Assembly (NCBI GenBank): GCA_964230215.1
Contig: CAXRGQ010000008.1
Coordinates: forward strand, 1 to 64,000
DNA from: JAUILH01 sp964230215
GTDB taxonomy: Bacteria > Bacteroidota > Bacteroidia > Flavobacteriales_D > JAUILH01
Direction of reading: 5' to 3'
Length of the DNA stretch: 64,000 nucleotides
The translations under genes were made by a program, and so were the position numbers. This document shows positions 9,678 to 17,575 of the stretch, in pieces. Below the pieces are notes generated by a model that saw only the letters and a list, made by a program, of their open reading frames with translations, was not told where the DNA came from and ran no database searches. Position 1 is the first letter of the stretch; every line of letters starts with the position of its first letter.

Positions 9678-10757
9678 CTAATCTAGTTTAAGAATACGAC
9701 TAATATACGTCTTATCCGATGAATGAATTCTTAATATGTAGGCGCCTTTTGATAACTCATTGAGATGTATCTGTCTGTTCGGAACATGCCTTTCCAGCAA
9801 TAACTTTCCTGAGATTGAATAGACATACATTCTTGATGGAAGTTCAACTATCGAAGGTAAATTTATTACGGATTTCAACGGGTTTGGGTGGATTGATATT
9901 TGAATGTTTCGTTCTGTCAGGTTTTCAATTGACAATTCAAGGAGATCTAACTCATACAGTATTGGCAATGGAAATAGACTGTTGTCTTCTTGTGCTATAA
10001 AGAATTTTCTGTTGCCGCTGAAACACACTGCTTCTTTCTGCGAAAATGCGAATGAGACGTATTGATGATTCCCAGTTGAGAACGTATTACTAGAAAATCC
10101 TGTGTACAAATTTATTCCACCCATTTGGAGTAAGACTAGTGTGTCATTTCTCACATCTGCCCCTGTAATAAACCCCGTGGTAACAATTGAATCGTAAGGT
10201 AAGATGGCGTAGGTGCCTGTGTCTGTTGGAAGCTTGTATATCTTGCTAACATTGTTGCCACTCCAATTCTTAGAGAAGATATATAAACTATCGTTGTAAT
10301 ATGCTATAGATTCGCAATCTGTGTTTTGATCCGGATCTGGAAATACTAATTGATCTAGGTAGGAAATGGATATTTTACCTGGAACAATGGTGTCATTAAC
10401 TCCTATGTATGAAGAAATATTCGATATTTTATATATGGCAAGATTTGTACGGTTGAAATTGTTGTTTCCTAGATCGGCAATATATAGGTTATCATTGTCA
10501 TCAATGCAAAGATCTTCAAAATCAATATTGAGGGTTGAATCAAGATGCAGAGTGTTAATTATGGAGCCGTTTTGATCAATAAAGAAGATATTTGCGTCAT
10601 TTCCTCCATCATTGTGGCAAACGAAAGTGTTTGCATTTATTTGGTCAATACCAGAGATTTCGTTTAGGGTGGAGCTGAGAGTTGCTATCGTGTCTAAATT
10701 CTGCGCATACAAACTAATCGACCAGACTAAAGTTATTAGGATGCCAAATATTTTCAT
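9678..10757 (-). CDS. T9SS-secreted protein of unknown function (type A sorting domain)
   Basis: 359 residues: signal peptide (1-18, ending SLYAQ), a beta-rich central region with propeller-like segments (EISGID, DFEDLCID, CESIAY), and a C-terminal type A sorting domain (about 285-359) with HPNP, YSISGK and a KGAYILRI-like stretch. The central region resembles SdiA-regulated/esterase-like propellers, but I cannot name a family with confidence. The protein should cross the outer membrane by T9SS. Its ATG overlaps the stop of the carboxypeptidase gene as ATGA, so it is translationally coupled. The neighbours suggest a surface role in nutrient capture or envelope recycling (inference). Confidence 0.78.
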   Translation of the reverse strand: MKIFGILITLVWSISLYAQNLDTIATLSSTLNEISGIDQINANTFVCHNDGGNDANIFFIDQNGSIINTLHLDSTLNIDFEDLCIDDNDNLYIADLGNNNFNRTNLAIYKISNISSYIGVNDTIVPGKISISYLDQLVFPDPDQNTDCESIAYYNDSLYIFSKNWSGNNVSKIYKLPTDTGTYAILPYDSIVTTGFITGADVRNDTLVLLQMGGINLYTGFSSNTFSTGNHQYVSFAFSQKEAVCFSGNRKFFIAQEDNSLFPLPILYELDLLELSIENLTERNIQISIHPNPLKSVINLPSIVELPSRMYVYSISGKLLLERHVPNRQIHLNELSKGAYILRIHSSDKTYISRILKLD

Positions 10758-11767
10758 TTCACTGCAGATTCAAGCAAGCGCAAGTTAAGATTTGTTGCGT
10801 CCAGACGCGCCTTAACACCCACAGGCAGCGTCCATTTATGTGTAGTGTGACCAAAGTCAGCCCCCATCATAATCGGTATGTTGAGAGGGAGAAGATTGTT
10901 TTTAAAGGTCTCTGTTAATGAATGGGACTTGTCAGGTTCTTCAGGATTACAGCGTTTAAAATCACCTAGGATAATTCCGGATGCCTTTTTTAAGAAGCCG
11001 CATTGTGACAATTGGGTTAAGCAACGATCGATGGCGTAAGGTTCTTCATCAATGTCTTCTAAAAACACAATTTGATTATCAAACATGGGAAGGTAAGGGG
11101 TGCCTGCTAATGTTGTGAGCACGGTTAAATTTCCTCCTACCAAAGTGCCTTCGGCGATACCAGTTTTCAGTGCACTAGGCTTAGAATCTGGATGCGTTTT
11201 GAAAATAAACGGTTTATGTGTTGTGCATACATTTCTAAACGCTTCAATCGTAAAATCGCCCCAGCTTGAGTAACCAACGGGACCATGAAATCCGACTAAG
11301 CCACACTGTGTATAAACGGCATTTATAATGCTTGTGATATCGCTAAAGCCCATGATGATTTTTGGATTAGCTGCGATCTTCTTGAAATCTAATAAAGGTA
11401 ATATTCTGGCACATCCAGACCCACCGCGCATGGTGAAAATCGCTTTTACAGCTGGTTTTTCAATGAAATTCATGAATTCTTCAGCACGTTCTTGATCTGT
11501 GCCACCAAATTGCCCATCGCGTTTAAAACACGTTCTTCCCACAACTGGATCAAATCCGAGAGAACGAAGAATGGTCTTGAACTTATCGATATAATGAGCG
11601 CTAAAAACCGCACCACCTGGCGCCATGATAGCAATGGTATCTCCTTTTGATAAAAGTGGAGGCTTGATTAAATCTGGTTTAACACTCTCGCCAAGAGAGA
11701 CCTTTCCCATGAGGCCAAGAAGCCCCAGAGCTCCAGATTGCGTTATAAACTCCCTCCTGTTTTTCAT
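10754..11767 (-). CDS. ldcA: S66 family LD-carboxypeptidase (muramoyltetrapeptide carboxypeptidase), Tat-type signal
   Basis: 337 residues. LdcA-type S66 enzymes remove the terminal D-alanine from tetrapeptide stems in peptidoglycan recycling. The family motifs are complete: RGGSG (oxyanion region, about 114-118), GFSD with the nucleophile Ser142, EDIDEEPY containing the catalytic Glu, and DFGHT with the catalytic His near the C-terminus. The N-terminus has NRREFI followed by a hydrophobic stretch, a twin-arginine signal; E. coli LdcA is cytoplasmic, so this is an exported variant. The ATG directly follows the T-run of an upstream terminator. The gene is first of a four-gene operon. The microcin-immunity branch (MccF) of S66 is the alternative. 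Confidence 0.88.
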   Translation of the reverse strand: MKNRREFITQSGALGLLGLMGKVSLGESVKPDLIKPPLLSKGDTIAIMAPGGAVFSAHYIDKFKTILRSLGFDPVVGRTCFKRDGQFGGTDQERAEEFMNFIEKPAVKAIFTMRGGSGCARILPLLDFKKIAANPKIIMGFSDITSIINAVYTQCGLVGFHGPVGYSSWGDFTIEAFRNVCTTHKPFIFKTHPDSKPSALKTGIAEGTLVGGNLTVLTTLAGTPYLPMFDNQIVFLEDIDEEPYAIDRCLTQLSQCGFLKKASGIILGDFKRCNPEEPDKSHSLTETFKNNLLPLNIPIMMGADFGHTTHKWTLPVGVKARLDATNLNLRLLESAVK

Positions 11768-11807
11768 AAAAAAACCCGACGATTAAAGTACAAATAATCG
11801 TCGGGTT
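11768..11807 (-). terminator. Rho-independent terminator abutting the ldcA start codon
   Basis: A 13-base-pair perfect stem (11773-11785 with 11795-11807) encloses a 9-base loop. On the minus strand it is followed by seven T (11774-11768), after which the ldcA ATG begins at once. It should terminate transcripts of the 12350-11829 gene. It also leaves no room for a separate ldcA promoter. Confidence 0.85.
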
Positions 11808-11828
11808 AACTAAACTATTTTTAACGAC

Positions 11829-12350
11829 TTATTCGAATCGTATAAATACAAATGTTGTACCATTTAAAGAGTATACAGCGTCAATGTCTCCATTGGATTC
11901 TTCATATGTGCTAATAAGCTTTTCAATTTCCTGATTGCCTTGTGAGATGTTTTTACCGTCATAAATCTCAAGCTCTTGTTGCGTCACGATAGAGTGATCT
12001 CCGTTGGGTCTTGAAAATAAGAAAATCGGGTGTGTGCCAACTGTAATCTCTTTTGCAGAGTTGCTATTGTTTTCTCCTATGCATTGTGCCACTTGACCAC
12101 CACGGGTATAGATCGCAGTTAAATCATCCCCGTACTTTTCTTTGGCTAATGCCACAAGCTCATTTATACGTTCACCGATTCCGCCTTCATTATTAAGCAA
12201 ATTAACCGTTCCAAGATTAGTATACTCGCCAATAGGCATGTGCATAACAAATACATTCACGTCATCAACGGACAGTACGTTAACGCTATTGCTCTCTTGT
12301 GCCTTACCTAATAATGGAATGCACAGTAATAATATAAATATCGTTCTCAT
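11829..12350 (-). CDS. Small exported protein of unknown function with internal duplication
   Basis: 173 residues with a signal peptide (about 1-17, ending GKAQ). No family recognised. The mature part appears to hold two related halves: INELVALAKEKYGDDLTAIY near residues 62-81 aligns with IEKLISTYEESNGDIDAVY near 142-160, each followed by a short strand pair (GGQVAQCI and GTTFVFIRF). This suggests two copies of a helix-turn-strand unit. The gene lies 9 bases after the choice-of-anchor-L gene and ends at a strong terminator, so the two are probably co-transcribed. No sorting domain and no lipobox, hence probably periplasmic. Confidence 0.65.
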   Translation of the reverse strand: MRTIFILLLCIPLLGKAQESNSVNVLSVDDVNVFVMHMPIGEYTNLGTVNLLNNEGGIGERINELVALAKEKYGDDLTAIYTRGGQVAQCIGENNSNSAKEITVGTHPIFLFSRPNGDHSIVTQQELEIYDGKNISQGNQEIEKLISTYEESNGDIDAVYSLNGTTFVFIRFE

Positions 12351-12359
12351 ATTAATAAG

Positions 12360-14063
12360 TTATCGTGTTATATAAACGGTTCCAGCAAATGGTTCTTGTG
12401 GCCTTGTATGGCCGTTTGGCGAAAGAACGTAGAAGTATACGCCATCTGAAACATCACCACCGTCCCAATTATTCTGATAGTCATTGTTCTCGTAAACTAG
12501 TGTACCCCATCGGTTATAAACTTCCAGTCTACTTTGTGGGTATTGACCAAGGTTCTCAATAAAGAAGTAATCATTTACACCATCACCATTAGGTGTAAAA
12601 ATGTTAGGGGCGTGCACTGGACACATTACAGCAATTATTTCGCCTTGAGATGCTAATCCATTGCCACAACCATCCGTGACCGATACATTTATGTAAGTTG
12701 TTGTATCAGGTGATATGATTATGGTGGAGTCGTTTTGCCCACTTGGACCCGAGCTCCAATCGTAAGGAGGCACCGTATTCCACCCAAAGTTGTAACCCCC
12801 TGGTACGCCGCCAGTGACAAAGGGTTCTAGGAAGTGTGATTCGTTGAATGGGTCTTGTGTACATATTGTATCACCAGGATTAATATAAACCTCTAATGGG
12901 TCTGCTTGAAGAATGATGATAATTGGACCACCACAAGCACTCGTTTCGTTGATATATATTTCTACCGTATCTGTTTGGTTAGTGTCACCATCAGTTGAGA
13001 AAACATCTAACCATATAGTATCTGTCAATGCGTCATTTGTAAATACCCAAGTCGTGTCAATGTATCCGTAATCAGTTCCGTTAACAGCACTGCCCTCGAT
13101 GGCGAGCGAAATGGTGTCAAACTGAGTAGAGTCTGGTCTTGTAATAACGTAGTAAGCACCTGGACATCCTTCATAGATATAATCTACACTCGCCGTAATA
13201 GATAATCCTGAGCTGTTGAAACTGTTTGCTTCTAGAACCACTCCGCTATCAAAAACGTTATCGCCACCATCACCTATGGCGAGTTTAATATGATAGGTTT
13301 CTCCACAATTAACTGCAGCAGCAGCAGTAAGAATTACTGTTCTACCGTCATATTCATAATTGTTTCCTGGATTCTGCGTGTAAAATACGTTGTATGATGC
13401 CCAGTTCGGGTCAATAGCATCACAATTTCCTGGGGTACCAGCCGAACCTGCAACACCTGGGTTTACTGTATTAATAGATACGGGAGTGCTCGTGTATTGG
13501 CCTGGGTTTGTAGGGTCAGGAATCAAGGCAATGTTGGTTGCATTATACATACCACCAGATGGATTGGTTCCGCTTAGGAAAAATCCAAAGGCGTCATTTA
13601 CTGAACCACATACATATTCTTCATATTCTTCAGATGCAAAAACATAGTTAAATGAAATCGTATCTCCAGACGGAACAAAATCAAATTCGATAACACATTC
13701 ATCCCAAATCTGGTTCGGAGTAATAGACTGTAAGTCTGTATCGCTTCCCATTGTACCAGGTCCGCCAAGTGAACTTCCTCCTCCTGTGTTGGCTTGTTCT
13801 GCCATTGTAACATCTCCAGAACCCATGATAAGTCCATTTGTGAAGCCCATATTGGATCCAGGGTCGGTTAATTCTCCAACCTGCTCGTTTTGAATATTCG
13901 CCGGACCACCATTAAACTCAACGTTTTGAATGGTAACTCCACCGCCAAGAAGAACGTTTTGAATGTATTGTTCGACTGTTAACGTATTATCAACTGTCAA
14001 TTGAGCTTTGGACCCCAGAGAGCATATCGATAATAAAACTAAAGATGTGATTAATTTTTTCAT
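12360..14063 (-). CDS. T9SS-secreted choice-of-anchor L protein with CHU_C / gliding-associated C-terminal domain
   Basis: 567 residues: signal peptide (1-20, ending SKAQ), choice-of-anchor-L domain (about 25-285, with NVEFNGG, GLIMGSGD and FNYVFASEEY), a Calx-beta-like strand region (about 290-395), and a terminal CHU_C domain (about 480-567). The latter has IFTPNGDGVND, VYNRWGTLVYEN and DGVYFYVL, the type B T9SS signal often named gliding-associated C-terminal domain. Such proteins are secreted to the cell surface as adhesin-like molecules. Several cysteines in the central part may form disulfides. It is first in a two-gene transcription unit with the small protein downstream. Confidence 0.88.
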   Translation of the reverse strand: MKKLITSLVLLSICSLGSKAQLTVDNTLTVEQYIQNVLLGGGVTIQNVEFNGGPANIQNEQVGELTDPGSNMGFTNGLIMGSGDVTMAEQANTGGGSSLGGPGTMGSDTDLQSITPNQIWDECVIEFDFVPSGDTISFNYVFASEEYEEYVCGSVNDAFGFFLSGTNPSGGMYNATNIALIPDPTNPGQYTSTPVSINTVNPGVAGSAGTPGNCDAIDPNWASYNVFYTQNPGNNYEYDGRTVILTAAAAVNCGETYHIKLAIGDGGDNVFDSGVVLEANSFNSSGLSITASVDYIYEGCPGAYYVITRPDSTQFDTISLAIEGSAVNGTDYGYIDTTWVFTNDALTDTIWLDVFSTDGDTNQTDTVEIYINETSACGGPIIIILQADPLEVYINPGDTICTQDPFNESHFLEPFVTGGVPGGYNFGWNTVPPYDWSSGPSGQNDSTIIISPDTTTYINVSVTDGCGNGLASQGEIIAVMCPVHAPNIFTPNGDGVNDYFFIENLGQYPQSRLEVYNRWGTLVYENNDYQNNWDGGDVSDGVYFYVLSPNGHTRPQEPFAGTVYITR

Positions 14064-14161
14064 AAGTAACCTGGTTCATTGGTAAGACTCTATAAATACA
14101 TGTTTGGTTGCATTACATGCTCTAATCGGTGAGCCTAGCTTAGGAAATGTCTGAAAAACAA

Positions 14162-14184
14162 GAAAGGAGACATTGTCTCCTTTC
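14162..14184. repeat. Perfect inverted repeat, possible leader hairpin or terminator
   Basis: GAAAGGAGAC (14162-14171) and GTCTCCTTTC (14175-14184) are perfectly complementary with a 3-base loop. On the minus strand the hairpin is followed by TTGTTTTTC, a loose T-rich tail about 100 bases before the choice-of-anchor-L start. It could be a 5' leader attenuator or the terminator of an unseen small transcript. Confidence 0.5.
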
Positions 14185-14366
14185 CTGACCTACTACATAA
14201 ACTACTACAAATTTCTTGCAGTAATCTCTGCTATTTGCTCACTTACCTCACAACAAATATAGAAATATTTTCATTCATTTTACATGATTTAATAATTAAT
14301 TATTGGAATCTTAACTAATGTGTTATGGTGTAATACTTTATTCCTTCGATAAGTGCACAGAATTTA

Positions 14367-14374
14367 TATTTTTG
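14367..14374 (+). promoter_or_regulatory. -7 promoter element (TATTTTTG) of the SiaC-family gene
   Basis: TATTTTTG matches TAnnTTTG and ends 15 bases before the ATG at 14390. The same octamer stands before porW, the DUF3109 gene and the DUF5522 gene in this window. Confidence 0.5.
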
Positions 14375-14389
14375 TAGAAAGGCTACTCT

Positions 14390-14776
14390 ATGAAAAAGTA
14401 TACAATTGAAAAGTCCAATTCTTCTCCTTATGTGAGTTTAGATCCGAGCGGTGAACTCTTGTTCGAGGGGGTTTCATTGACTGAAAACAGTCAAGCGTTC
14501 TTTACGCCAATTTTGGATTGGATTGAGGATTATTCCAAATCTGTGGCAGATACAACAAATCTTAAATTAAGGTTAGAGTATCTTGATTCTGGTTCTCTCG
14601 GGTATTTCAATCGCATTCTTGAAAACCTAAATGAACTACATTGTGGAGGCAGCACAAAAGTTAATGTGAAGTGGTTCTACGAGGAGGATGACATAGACAT
14701 GGAAGATTATGGCAGGGATATTGTCAATATGTTCAACTTTGACGTTGAACTAATTCCCGTAGAAGGGAGCCTATAA
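14390..14776 (+). CDS. SiaC-family regulatory phosphoprotein (DUF1987)
   Basis: 128 residues, the whole length of the DUF1987 family. Recognisable features are SSPYVSLDPSGELLFEG near the start, the segment FFTPILDWIEDY, and a beta strand followed by a helix (LRLEYLDSGSLGYFNRIL). In Pseudomonas aeruginosa SiaC is phosphorylated by SiaB and dephosphorylated by the PP2C protein SiaA, and unphosphorylated SiaC activates the diguanylate cyclase SiaD. Members usually have an N-T-S-S-like phosphorylation site after the strand; here that place reads DSGS, so the phospho-acceptor may be a serine or the site may be altered. No siaB or siaD is adjacent. A SiaA-like phosphatase is encoded 8 kb away at 22397. 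Confidence 0.8.
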   Translation: MKKYTIEKSNSSPYVSLDPSGELLFEGVSLTENSQAFFTPILDWIEDYSKSVADTTNLKLRLEYLDSGSLGYFNRILENLNELHCGGSTKVNVKWFYEEDDIDMEDYGRDIVNMFNFDVELIPVEGSL

Positions 14777-14789
14777 GCGCATTTAAAAC

Positions 14790-15752
14790 ATGAAATATTT
14801 ATTCATTTTAGCCCTAGCTTTTCTTAATTGCATGAGTGGTGTGGCGCAAGAAGTACCATCTAAAGAAGAAAACATTCCATTTTTAGTCACTTTTGGAAGT
14901 AATGCTGACAAGTCTTACGGTGATGATGATTATGTACAGACCTTCTTTTTCGTGATTCCAGAAAATTATAACGAACCTTTTTATATCAAGGTGTTTGATC
15001 CTGATGTGGGTGGATTAAACGATGAAATGGTGGGCGAGTTCAATACCAAAACGAAATTCACGGTCTATGGCGGTAAGGGCTGTATAAGCAATTCGAAAGC
15101 TTGCGGAACCAATCCAACATCTGGCTATGATAGCGGTGCTTTATTGGCGTCAAAATCGTTTGGTGTAGATCCAGAGCATGATAACAAATGGTACACATTT
15201 GGCCCCTTCGATCCTAAGTCGGGTGAGTTGTCTAAAAAGTATAATGGCTACGTATTTAAGATAATTGCAAAAGGGGTCAATGGTGATGATGGCAACCTTT
15301 ATCGTTACTATTTAAGTACGGATAAGGATAAGAATCGAGATATTGAAGGTGCCAATGCTTTCACGTTTGAATACTCATTTAGATTACATCAATCAGGCAA
15401 TCAAGTATCTCATCTTTATCCATTTATATCTGATGACGTAACGGCCGTTAAATTATCCAATTTTGATTGGGATGCAGATGGAAAAATCTTAGTCTACAGT
15501 ACAGTGGTGGTAGGTGAAGAATTAAAAAGTTCCGGAGACAACAAATGGGCCACAGATACTTATAAAGTGAAGAAAGGTGAAAAAGAAGCCTCATTAGATA
15601 TTCGCTTTGTTAAAACTCAAACCAAAGGAGTAGAGAATAATAATGTCGTTGTCCACGTAACCAACCAATATGGCGAAAATCTTCCTTTTTACAGTGCTCC
15701 AATTGGTGGGGTGCCAAGGTTTAGGCCAGATGTTGAGATAATTATGGAGTAA
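14790..15752 (+). CDS. Exported protein of unknown function
   Basis: 320 residues with a signal peptide (about 1-20, ending GVAQ). The mature protein is beta-rich and acidic. It starts with a segment of the form PFLVTFGSNADKSYGDDDY followed by FYIKVFDPDVGG, which reads like an extracellular beta-sandwich. Two cysteines near residues 97-104 (GCISNSKACG) could form a small disulfide loop. I do not recognise the family, and there is no T9SS sorting domain or lipobox. The ATG is 13 bases after the SiaC-family stop, so it may share that promoter although the two genes need not be functionally related. Confidence 0.65.
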   Translation: MKYLFILALAFLNCMSGVAQEVPSKEENIPFLVTFGSNADKSYGDDDYVQTFFFVIPENYNEPFYIKVFDPDVGGLNDEMVGEFNTKTKFTVYGGKGCISNSKACGTNPTSGYDSGALLASKSFGVDPEHDNKWYTFGPFDPKSGELSKKYNGYVFKIIAKGVNGDDGNLYRYYLSTDKDKNRDIEGANAFTFEYSFRLHQSGNQVSHLYPFISDDVTAVKLSNFDWDADGKILVYSTVVVGEELKSSGDNKWATDTYKVKKGEKEASLDIRFVKTQTKGVENNNVVVHVTNQYGENLPFYSAPIGGVPRFRPDVEIIME

Positions 15753-15848
15753 GTAGACTTTACTCAATAAAGATGTACGGTCAATATATCGCAGCCCCGC
15801 ATTAACGGTAGATTTAGTATATTTCTGATTCAATTAACTTGTGCAGAA

Positions 15849-17213
15849 ATGCGGACTCTACTTGTTCTACTATTCATATCACTTGCCAAGATTGTGTCTG
15901 CCCAAACTATCGGCACTGGGTTTAACAAGAATATGTATACCTGTGCAGCTAATGGTGAGGTATATAACAATGGAAGAAATGATGGGAATTTGGGCAACGG
16001 AACCTTGACACATAGCAGTGATCTGGTAATGGTTAAGGGCTTGTCAGATATTGTTCAGATAGATGGAGGCTGGCAACATACAATTGCATTAAAAAATGAT
16101 GGTACTGTGTGGACGTGGGGTGTCAATTATAGTGGGCAACTTGGTTACGGTCCTCTTACTTCAAGTGCGCTTGCAGGGCAGGTTCAAGGATTGTCGAATA
16201 TTGTAAAGATTGCAGCCGGATATAATTATTCTATGGTATTGACAAGTGATGGCAGAATCTATGCTTGGGGTGATAACATTTTTGGACAATTAGGTTTAGG
16301 AGGAAGTGCGGTGGGTGCTGTAGTTAGTTCACCTCAATTAATTAGCATTTCAAATGTGGTTGACATAAGCGCAGGTTTAAATCATTCCTTGGCTGTAAAA
16401 AGTGATGGAACCGTTTGGGCATGGGGCAGCGGAGGGCATGGTAAGCTAGGAATTATCACCACAGATAACCAACCGGCACCTATTCAAGTAAATGGTTTGA
16501 ATGATATTGTTGAGGTGGCTGCCTCACGCTTGGCATCTGTTGCATTGAGTTCAACCGGACAAGTATATGCATGGGGATCTAATACATATGGTATTGTGGG
16601 TGATCCATCTTATTATCAACACACAGTTCCAGCCACCACAACTATAAATAATGCAGTGCACATTGATGCTGGGGAATATCATTGTCTTTATTTATTGGAT
16701 GATGGGACAGTTATGGCGACGGGTAGGAATTACTTTGGGCAAATCGGTGACGGAACTGACAACAATGCCTATTTGCCAAAGCGTAGTGCCCAAATAGAAG
16801 ACATTGTAAAAATATCTGCTGCAGGCAATCAATCCATGGCCTTAAAATCTGATGGAACTATGTATGTCTGGGGAAGTAATCAGTATGGACAGGCACTGGA
16901 TAATGACGGGACAACAAATTCAATTTTTAAACCCATAGAATTTGATAACGTCTGTCCTGAAATTTCTGAAGATACTATTGAGACAAACGAGTTTAGAGTA
17001 GTTCCCAACCCAAGCAAGGGATACATACAGATTATGGATGATGGCTTTGATAATGGGCGGGTAAACGTTTTCAATCTTGAAGGGAGACTGGTAAAGTCCG
17101 AGCGTCCAGTAGGTGATTACTTAGATTTTCGTGATTTACCATCTGGAGTCTATATACTGCACGTACAAATGACCGATGGCTGGACTGCACACAAGATCTC
17201 TATCATTAAATAA
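15849..17213 (+). CDS. T9SS-secreted RCC1-repeat beta-propeller protein
   Basis: 454 residues: signal peptide (1-18, ending VSAQ), then a seven-bladed-type propeller of about 50-residue RCC1 repeats. Each repeat carries a variant of ALKNDGTVWTWGVNYSGQLG; clear copies lie near residues 82, 132, 182, 234, 283 and 333. A type A sorting domain (about 380-454) follows, with VPNPSKG, VFNLEGRLV and LPSGVYILHV. RCC1 propellers are protein-binding scaffolds; bacterial secreted copies are mostly uncharacterised. The gene has its own upstream spacer of 96 bases and a terminator-like structure downstream. Confidence 0.88.
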   Translation: MRTLLVLLFISLAKIVSAQTIGTGFNKNMYTCAANGEVYNNGRNDGNLGNGTLTHSSDLVMVKGLSDIVQIDGGWQHTIALKNDGTVWTWGVNYSGQLGYGPLTSSALAGQVQGLSNIVKIAAGYNYSMVLTSDGRIYAWGDNIFGQLGLGGSAVGAVVSSPQLISISNVVDISAGLNHSLAVKSDGTVWAWGSGGHGKLGIITTDNQPAPIQVNGLNDIVEVAASRLASVALSSTGQVYAWGSNTYGIVGDPSYYQHTVPATTTINNAVHIDAGEYHCLYLLDDGTVMATGRNYFGQIGDGTDNNAYLPKRSAQIEDIVKISAAGNQSMALKSDGTMYVWGSNQYGQALDNDGTTNSIFKPIEFDNVCPEISEDTIETNEFRVVPNPSKGYIQIMDDGFDNGRVNVFNLEGRLVKSERPVGDYLDFRDLPSGVYILHVQMTDGWTAHKISIIK

Positions 17214-17237
17214 ATACAAGTTAGGTCTAGAATGAAA

Positions 17238-17296
17238 AAAGCAGAGTTAAGAAACTTCTGAGTCTTTTTTCTCATTCTGTATTCTCACTCTGCTTT
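17238..17296 (-). terminator. Terminator following tRNA-Leu (possibly bidirectional)
   Basis: AAAGCAGAGT (17238-17247) pairs with ACTCTGCTTT (17287-17296) over a long loop that contains further complementarity. On the minus strand the stem begins just after the tRNA 3' end and is followed by a T-run (17240-17235). The structure could also stop the rightward RCC1 transcript. Confidence 0.55.
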
Positions 17297-17297
17297 G

Positions 17298-17379
17298 TAC
17301 CTGAGGTCGGAATCGAACCGACACTCCCGAAGGAACACGAGTTTGAGTCGTGCGCGTCTACCAGTTCCGCCACTCAGGC
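17298..17379 (-). tRNA. tRNA-Leu (anticodon CAA)
   Basis: 82 bases on the minus strand fold as a class II tRNA. The acceptor GCCTGAG pairs with CTCAGGT (a G-U at the first position). The D-arm has TGGTAGACGCG, the anticodon stem CACGA/TCGTG encloses CTCAAAC with anticodon CAA, a long variable arm is present (GTTCCTTCGGGAGT region), and the T-arm contains GGTTCGATTCC. The discriminator base is A, as leucine tRNAs require. No CCA is encoded, which is usual in this phylum. It reads UUG codons. Confidence 0.93.
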
Positions 17380-17575
17380 AAATTGGGACGGCGAATATAT
17401 TAAATGTTATTAAATTCTGGATAATTAATTGGCAAAATTTGAGCGCTCTTCAAGTAGTTTTCACTTTTTTTACACTTTCTACTTAATAAATTAAGTAAGG
17501 ACTGCAGCAGTTGAACTACGTAAAAAACTTACGGTTTGCGCGACATTAATTTGCCGCCAATTCAAAATTTTATCT

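Larger units (their letters stand above)
14064..14389. other. Divergent intergenic region between the choice-of-anchor-L gene and the SiaC-family gene
   Basis: No coding frame is convincing in these 326 bases. They hold a perfect 10-base inverted repeat (14162-14184), an AT-rich tract and a -7-like element at 14367 for the rightward gene. The leftward promoter is not obvious. Confidence 0.6.
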
